64,000 nt of DNA, taken from the NCBI RefSeq assembly GCF_963668665.1, contig NZ_OY764902.1, forward strand, positions 1,925,501 through 1,989,500, written 5' to 3'. A program made the position numbers and the translations under genes. Below, piece by piece: positions 59,765 to 64,000 of the stretch. The DNA comes from an uncultured Anaeromusa sp. Lineage in GTDB: Bacteria > Bacillota > Negativicutes > Anaeromusales > Anaeromusaceae. The notes beneath the pieces were generated by a model, which saw only the letters and a list, made by a program, of their open reading frames with translations, did not search any database and was not told where the DNA came from. Each line of letters starts with the position of its first letter. Position 1 is the first letter of the stretch.

Positions 59765-59830
59765 ATGATTGAAATGTTTAACCGAAAGGTTCGATTGCAA
59801 AGAATACATTATGAATTGGAAGAAACCTAA
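59765..59830 (+). other. 21-codon mini-ORF with ribosome site
   Basis: ATG 59765 follows AGAGGAAAGC and opens a frame for MIEMFNRKVRLQ...ELEET, ending in TAA. It is basic then acidic. It could be a leader peptide or a gene remnant. The remaining bases to 59928 show nothing else. Confidence 0.35.
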
Positions 59831-59928
59831 ATAAAAGCTGCATAGTGCTTGTGATGGGAGTGGTTTTGTGAAGCGGTGCATTGTAGTAATGGGATAGTCA
59901 TAATGGTATCAAAAGGCAAAGGAGCAGG

Positions 59929-60573
59929 ATGCAAATGACTATTCCAGATCCAAGTAAGATATATCCTCGTAGTAATGATTATCAAACGGTCTATCTGAAG
60001 AATGTAATCACAAGGGGAAACGTAAAAGTTGGGGACTATACAATCTATAACGACTTTCACCAGGATCCCCAAAATTTTGAGAAAAACAATGTTCTTTATC
60101 AGTATCCGATCAACAACGATAAACTGATCATTGGAAAATTTTGTTCCATTGCGTGTGGCGCAAAGTTTCTCATGACGAGTGGAAATCATAAAATGGCATC
60201 ATTATCCACGTATACGTTTCCGATATTTTATGAGGAATGGGGCTTGGACGTTAATGAGGTAGTAGATGCGTGGGATAACAAGGGCGACATTGTAATTGGA
60301 AATGATGTGTGGATCGGGTATGAGTCTATCATAATGTCCGGGGTGAAAATCGGTGATGGCGCCATTATTGGTACGCGGGCAACGGTGACGAAAGATGTTC
60401 CACCTTATGCAATTGTCGGGGGCGCTCCAGCCAGGATTATAAAAAAACGATTTAGTGATGATGTGATTTTGAAACTGTTGGACATTAAATGGTGGGACTG
60501 GCCCTGCGAAAAAATACAAGATAATATTGAACATATTCAAGCAGGGTGTATTGAGAAGTTAAAACATCAGTAG
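59929..60573 (+). CDS. Vat-family (xenobiotic/streptogramin A) O-acetyltransferase, 214 aa
   Basis: A left-handed beta-helix trimeric acetyltransferase of the XAT class. The order IPDPSKIYPRSNDYQTVYLKN (part), KFCSIACGAKFLMTSGNHKM with the catalytic H87, FGEEW-like FYEEWG, and GNDVWIGYESIIMSGVKIGDGAIIGTRATVTKDVPPYAIVGG (part) is the classical Vat layout. Vat enzymes acetylate group A streptogramins; chromosomal relatives may act on other alcohols. The ribosome site is AAAGGAGCAGG. The gene is monocistronic with no mobile element adjacent. Confidence 0.88.
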   Translation: MQMTIPDPSKIYPRSNDYQTVYLKNVITRGNVKVGDYTIYNDFHQDPQNFEKNNVLYQYPINNDKLIIGKFCSIACGAKFLMTSGNHKMASLSTYTFPIFYEEWGLDVNEVVDAWDNKGDIVIGNDVWIGYESIIMSGVKIGDGAIIGTRATVTKDVPPYAIVGGAPARIIKKRFSDDVILKLLDIKWWDWPCEKIQDNIEHIQAGCIEKLKHQ

Positions 60574-60622
60574 TATTGTTGACTTTGGCTTATGGATGCC
60601 AATCTGAGCAATAGGCTAACGT

Positions 60623-60657
60623 AAAGGCCTCGCGAGGCGTAGCTTCGCGAGACCTTT
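60623..60657 (+). terminator. hairpin after the acetyltransferase gene
   Basis: AAAGGCCTCGCGA pairs with TCGCGAGACCTTT with one mismatch. The downstream T run is short, so termination may be weak. Confidence 0.55.
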
Positions 60658-60692
60658 GCAATATGGGGGAATTAAATACAGGAGGTAATCGT

Positions 60693-61271
60693 ATGAAAAT
60701 TTTTTACACGTTTATGACCATGTTGCTTCTTTTGATTTACCCTAATTTTACTTTTGCCTCAGGAGATGCTATTAGTGCGCAGGGGTTGACATCTCCTATT
60801 GAAACGTTGTTTGATGTTAGCCTGGGAATGAATCTTGACGAGGCTAGAAGAATTTTTAAGCAAGAGCCGTATGTTTCCAAGTGGGTTGATCGAGAAAAGA
60901 ACCCTGCTAAAACGAACAATCATTTTGTCTTCTATGACTATCGGGAAAGCATAGAAAGTAAGGCTTTTCCGCAGGTGAAAAGAGAGTTTACCATTAATGC
61001 GGATAGAAATAATACGATCAACCAAATCACGTATGTGCTATGTTTTCGTAATGAAGCGGAGTACAATAAACTAGTTAATGCCTTGGTAGAACGGGCAACT
61101 GCGGAGTGGGGAGCGGTGCAGGATGAACAAATTACTGGCCCTGAAAACCGAGAAGCGCTTCATCGGACTTGGGGCAAGGACAACTTGCATCTTACGATTG
61201 TGACGCGGTATTATCCGGAGTATAATCGCCAATTTCCTTATAGTATCCGCATTGCTCGAACGAAAAGCTGA
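60693..61271 (+). CDS. secreted protein of unknown function, 192 aa
   Basis: A signal peptide (FYTFMTMLLLLIYPNFTFAS) precedes a soluble domain. FDVSLGMNLDEARRIFKQEP recalls the G-M-x-x-x-x-A segment in the secreted protein at 33630. The rest has regular strands and helices (REFTINADRNNTINQITYVL). AGGAGG lies before ATG 60693, making it the best start. The function is not recognised. Confidence 0.7.
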   Translation: MKIFYTFMTMLLLLIYPNFTFASGDAISAQGLTSPIETLFDVSLGMNLDEARRIFKQEPYVSKWVDREKNPAKTNNHFVFYDYRESIESKAFPQVKREFTINADRNNTINQITYVLCFRNEAEYNKLVNALVERATAEWGAVQDEQITGPENREALHRTWGKDNLHLTIVTRYYPEYNRQFPYSIRIARTKS

Positions 61272-61275
61272 GTAC

Positions 61276-61314
61276 AAGGTTGTGCTGAAACATAGTGTTG
61301 GCACAACCTTTTTT
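61276..61314 (+). terminator. terminator after the secreted protein gene
   Basis: 10-bp perfect stem AAGGTTGTGC / GCACAACCTT followed by TTTTA. Confidence 0.8.
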
Positions 61315-61386
61315 ATTCTGTGTAAATCGTATAATGGCATAGGCGCGATTGGTCTGAAGCAATGAGAAATAAAATATCGAAGCAAT

Positions 61387-61428
61387 AAAAAGAAGGCTGC
61401 AACCTCTAAAGGTTGTAGCCTTCTTTTT
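61387..61428 (-). terminator. terminator of the XRE-cupin gene
   Basis: A 19-bp stem with one mismatch (AAAAAGAAGGCTGCAACCT with its partner 61410-61428), A and T runs on both sides. Confidence 0.8.
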
Positions 61429-61458
61429 GAATTTAGGTGAGAAAAGCGAAAGGAGTAG

Positions 61459-62021
61459 CTAAAAATTCGCCGGAGTGACAGCAAAAACCACTTCGACCGT
61501 AGAATCAGTTTCATTTTTCCACATATGACGGATACTGGGGGGATTTTTACACTGTCTCCCTTTTCTAGTGTTTCTGTAGTTTCATCTAGATAAAGCGTAA
61601 CCGTTCCTGCTAACACGTAAGCCACTTCTTCTCCCGCATGAGATAGCGAAACCTCCGAGGATTGGGAGTGAGGAGGGATAGACATTAGAACCATCTCAAT
61701 GGCTCCGGTTAAGTCTGGCGAAAGCAGGGTATACTCCCAATTGCTGTGAGGGAAGATGATTTTCTTTCGGTTATTGGCACGAGTGATTAATTTGTTAACA
61801 TTTGTAGGTTCGACAAACAAGCTGAAGAGAGGGATATCTAAAGAAACTGCAATCATTCGCAGCGTGTTCAGAGAGGGATTGGCAAGACCTCTCTCAATTT
61901 GGCTTAACAATGAAGGGGAAACGTTTACTGATAAAGCTAGTTGGCGGAGGCTGAGGCCTTTGTTATTTCTAGCGGTTGCAATTTTTTGGCCGAGTTCAAT
62001 ACTATCGTCATTAATTGGCAT
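61459..62021 (-). pseudogene. XRE-cupin regulator with a one-base frameshift in a G6/C6 tract (187 aa when corrected)
   Basis: An N-terminal helix-turn-helix (IATARNNKGLSLRQLALSV, SPSLLSQIERGLANPSLNTL) and a C-terminal cupin (LSHAGEEVAYVLAGTVTLYLDE, LEKGDSVKIPP) form the usual small-molecule-sensing repressor. After KIPP the frame goes wrong: on the minus strand ATCCCCCCAGT has six Cs (61537-61542). One more C would restore SIRHMWKNETDSTVEVVFAV...ANF and a TAG at 61461-61459, the normal cupin end. Without it the frame runs on for over 120 unrelated residues. It may be a pseudogene, a phase-variable switch, or a sequencing error. It is divergent from dsdA and probably its regulator. Confidence 0.85.
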
Positions 62022-62233
62022 CGTAAAAACATTCTCCTTACAAATTTTAATACTGGATGTATTCTAGAAAAATGCAAAGTTCAATGAGTAGAAAGATAAA
62101 CCTAATTGTGTTTAATGTAATTTAATGTTATCAGAATCTGTGTTTTTTAACAACTGCTTGTGATGATTTTCCTTGCGTGTCAATATGCGGTGATTTTTTG
62201 ATAAAAAATAGACTGTTTGTAAAAATAATTCTA

Positions 62234-62262
62234 TTGCAAATGGAAAAAACTTGGTGTATATT
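62234..62262 (+). promoter_or_regulatory. promoter of dsdA
   Basis: TTGCAA (62234-62239), 17-base spacer, TATATT (62257-62262). Confidence 0.7.
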
Positions 62263-62274
62263 AAACGTAATTAA

Positions 62275-62287
62275 ACAGTTAAACTGT
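62275..62287. promoter_or_regulatory. palindromic operator candidate upstream of dsdA
   Basis: ACAGTT-A-AACTGT, a perfect 13-base palindrome within TTAAACAGTTAAACTG, just after the transcription start expected from the promoter at 62234. The location suits a repressor such as the divergent XRE-cupin protein. Confidence 0.55.
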
Positions 62288-62393
62288 ATTTAACAAATTG
62301 AACATTTATTAAACAAAATAACGATGGTAAATAAAGATACTGTGATTATGATGATGCTATCCAAAGAATGAAAATAAATTAGTGGAGGGGTAT

Positions 62394-63764
62394 ATGGAAA
62401 ACAGGCATGTTTTAGAGACAAAAATAGAAACTTGGAAAAAAGAGCACCCGGCCTTGGCTGATTTGCAGAATATGCGCGAAATCGTTTGGTTAAATCCGCT
62501 TTATGGGCAAGAAAAGCATGAACAAGTTGCTTCAATTTCAGAAAAAGATATTCAGGATGCGGAAGAGCGGCTTGTGCGATTTGCATCTTTCATTGAAAAA
62601 GCATTTCCGGAAACAAAGAAGGATGAAGGCGTCATTGAATCGCCGCTTGCACACATCCCTACTATGCAAGAGCAAATGAGTCAGTTGTGCGGTGCGCGTA
62701 TTCCAGGGAAAGTTTATGTTAAGCTCGATAGCCAACTGCCTATTTCCGGCTCAATAAAAGCAAGAGGCGGTGTGTATGAAGTCCTCTATTTAGCAGAGTC
62801 TATTGCCATGGAGCACGGAGGCTTATTGTGGACAGACGACTACGCTGTACTTAAAAGTAGTAAATTTCAACAGTTGTTCTCGCAATACACTATTGTGGTT
62901 GGTTCGACAGGAAATTTAGGACTGAGCATCGGCATTATGGGCGCGGCATTAGGGTTTCGAGTGATCGTTCATATGTCTGTGGACGCGAAAAAATGGAAGA
63001 AGGATATGCTTCGGAGTAAAGGAGTATCCGTCGTTGAGCATGCTGCTGACTACTCGGAGGCAGTTGAAGCTGGGCGAAGAGACGCTGAAAAAGATCGTAA
63101 GAGTTATTTTATTGACGACGAAAATTCACGTCATCTTTTTTTAGGATACGCCGTAGCGGCAAAAAGACTGCAAAAGCAATTAGCGCGAGAAGGGGTAGTT
63201 GTTGATGAAGAGCATCCTCTTTTTGTGTATTTGCCCTGTGGTGTTGGCGGCGGCCCTGGTGGTGTTACCTTTGGTATGAAATCAATTTATAAAAAAAATG
63301 TTCATAGCTTTTTTGTAGAACCCACGCATTCGCCTGCGATGCTGCTCGGCTTGATGACGGGTTTGCATGAAAAAATTTCTGTGCAAGATTTGGGTATTGA
63401 TAATCGCACTGCTGCGGATGGACTAGCCGTGGGGAGACCTTCCGGTTTGGTAGGACGGATGTTGGAAAGAGATATTTCCGGCGTGGTCACTGTACAGGAT
63501 GAAAACTTGTATTTGCTCTTGACGCTATTAGCCGATTCAGAAGGCAAGTTCTTGGAACCATCTGCATTGGCCGGGTTTATGGGCCCGATGCAACTGGTAG
63601 CAACAAAAGAAGGCCAGCGCTACTTGGAAGAAAGAGAGCTGGTAAAGAAAATGGATCGCGCTACTCATATAGTATGGGCAACAGGGGGAAGCATGGTGCC
63701 TAAAGAGGAAATGGACAAATTTTATCAGCATGGCCTTGAAATTATGCAAAGTAAGACGGTTTGA
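62394..63764 (+). CDS. dsdA: D-serine ammonia-lyase (dehydratase), 456 aa
   Basis: A PLP enzyme converting D-serine to pyruvate and ammonia. The Schiff-base lysine is K122 in [12 protein letters not shown]; the phosphate-binding loop is CGVGGGPGG and [14 protein letters not shown] the substrate region. The length is about 440-460, as expected. ATG 62394 with GGAGGGG is better than GTG 62382. It is followed by a RidA gene 57 bases downstream, which would clear the 2-aminoacrylate it releases. The start region has a promoter and operator. Confidence 0.94.
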   Translation: MENRHVLETKIETWKKEHPALADLQNMREIVWLNPLYGQEKHEQVASISEKDIQDAEERLVRFASFIEKAFPETKKDEGVIESPLAHIPTMQEQMSQLCGARIPGKVYVKLDSQLPISGSIKARGGVYEVLYLAESIAMEHGGLLWTDDYAVLKSSKFQQLFSQYTIVVGSTGNLGLSIGIMGAALGFRVIVHMSVDAKKWKKDMLRSKGVSVVEHAADYSEAVEAGRRDAEKDRKSYFIDDENSRHLFLGYAVAAKRLQKQLAREGVVVDEEHPLFVYLPCGVGGGPGGVTFGMKSIYKKNVHSFFVEPTHSPAMLLGLMTGLHEKISVQDLGIDNRTAADGLAVGRPSGLVGRMLERDISGVVTVQDENLYLLLTLLADSEGKFLEPSALAGFMGPMQLVATKEGQRYLEERELVKKMDRATHIVWATGGSMVPKEEMDKFYQHGLEIMQSKTV

Positions 63765-63821
63765 GAACGTGCACTCCTTAGCGAAGTGGAAATGAAGTAA
63801 ATTTAGAAAGAAGGTCTGAAC

Positions 63822-64000
63822 ATGAAAAAGGTAATTTTTACGAAAGAAGCGCCGGGAGCGATTGGCCCCTATTCACAAGCGATTGAAGCAAACGGGTTTG
63901 TATTTGTATCCGGGCAGACCCCGCTAAGTCCAAGTACTGGTGAAATTGTGAGCGACGATGTGAAAGAGCAAACAAAGCAATCGCTAGACAATGTAAAAAC
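63822..64000 (+). CDS. ridA: RidA family protein, second copy, cut by the window edge
   Basis: The first 59 codons are present: [27 protein letters not shown] is the family N terminus, followed by EQTKQSLDNVK. AGAAGG precedes ATG 63822. The catalytic arginine lies beyond base 64000. It is closely similar to the RidA at 52941 and, like it, follows a lyase gene. Confidence 0.92.
   Translation, partial: MKKVIFTKEAPGAIGPYSQAIEANGFVFVSGQTPLSPSTGEIVSDDVKEQTKQSLDNVK

Noticed and set aside
1..64000. CRISPR array, tRNA or rRNA genes
   Set aside because: I looked for evenly spaced repeats and for tRNA/rRNA signatures and saw none; the dispersed repeats are irregularly spaced and lie between genes.

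Overview
The window looks like chromosome of a low-to-medium GC Firmicute, most probably an amino-acid-fermenting anaerobe of the Negativicutes/Sporomusaceae type. This is inference from gene content: two DUF4127 proteins, a ScpB-type methylmalonyl-CoA decarboxylase, an AbgT transporter beside peptidase T, cysteine desulfidase and D-serine dehydratase each followed by RidA, and strong AGGAGG ribosome sites with frequent GTG/TTG starts. I saw no rRNA, tRNA or CRISPR array.

Layout. 1-9.7 kb is an accessory stretch: the tail of a dGTPase-like protein, a Fic toxin-antitoxin pair, an AT-rich 901-residue Mrr-like nuclease/STAND ATPase, a HigB2/HigA2 (NadS-type) pair, a DUF4127 gene lying between two near-identical 265-bp blocks that each encode a 57-aa zinc ribbon, and a DsrE-like protein. 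The intergenic DNA here is full of dispersed repeats and pieces of neighbouring genes. 9.7-17 kb: a solute-binding lipoprotein with a diguanylate cyclase, acetolactate decarboxylase, and AbgT plus PepT. 17.3-23 kb: a complete fructose PTS operon (regulator, FruK, EIIBC, EIIA, HPr, EI). 23.3-25.5 kb: ScpB and a Tat-exported metallophosphoesterase. 25.8-30.5 kb (minus strand): GH130, GT4, a six-hairpin protein and ManC. 31-41.4 kb: FtsH plus DUF1003, a second DUF4127, a membrane GGDEF protein, TetR plus methyltransferase, FabF plus AraC.

41.7-49.8 kb is a second AT-rich accessory island: a GHKL ATPase fused to a PD-(D/E)XK-like domain, a RES-domain protein, a HEPN protein with an intact RNxxxH motif, a membrane/coiled-coil gene cut by an IS21 element with a perfect 4-bp target duplication, a K+-channel-like protein, and an XRE regulator. 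It looks like a defence or abortive-infection island whose middle member has been knocked out.

50-64 kb returns to metabolism and resistance: CyuP-CyuA-RidA (cysteine uptake and desulfuration), a LysE exporter, MerR with a MATE pump under a textbook 19-bp-spacer MerR promoter, LysR with an alanine/glycine symporter, a Vat-family acetyltransferase, an XRE-cupin regulator frameshifted in a G6 tract, and DsdA with a second RidA.

Recurrent themes are: (i) a family of at least nine intergenic hairpins sharing a TTTGCAGGA-like 3' arm with compensating stems; (ii) gene fragments attached at the stop codons of unrelated genes; and (iii) enzymes that can release 2-aminoacrylate paired with RidA.
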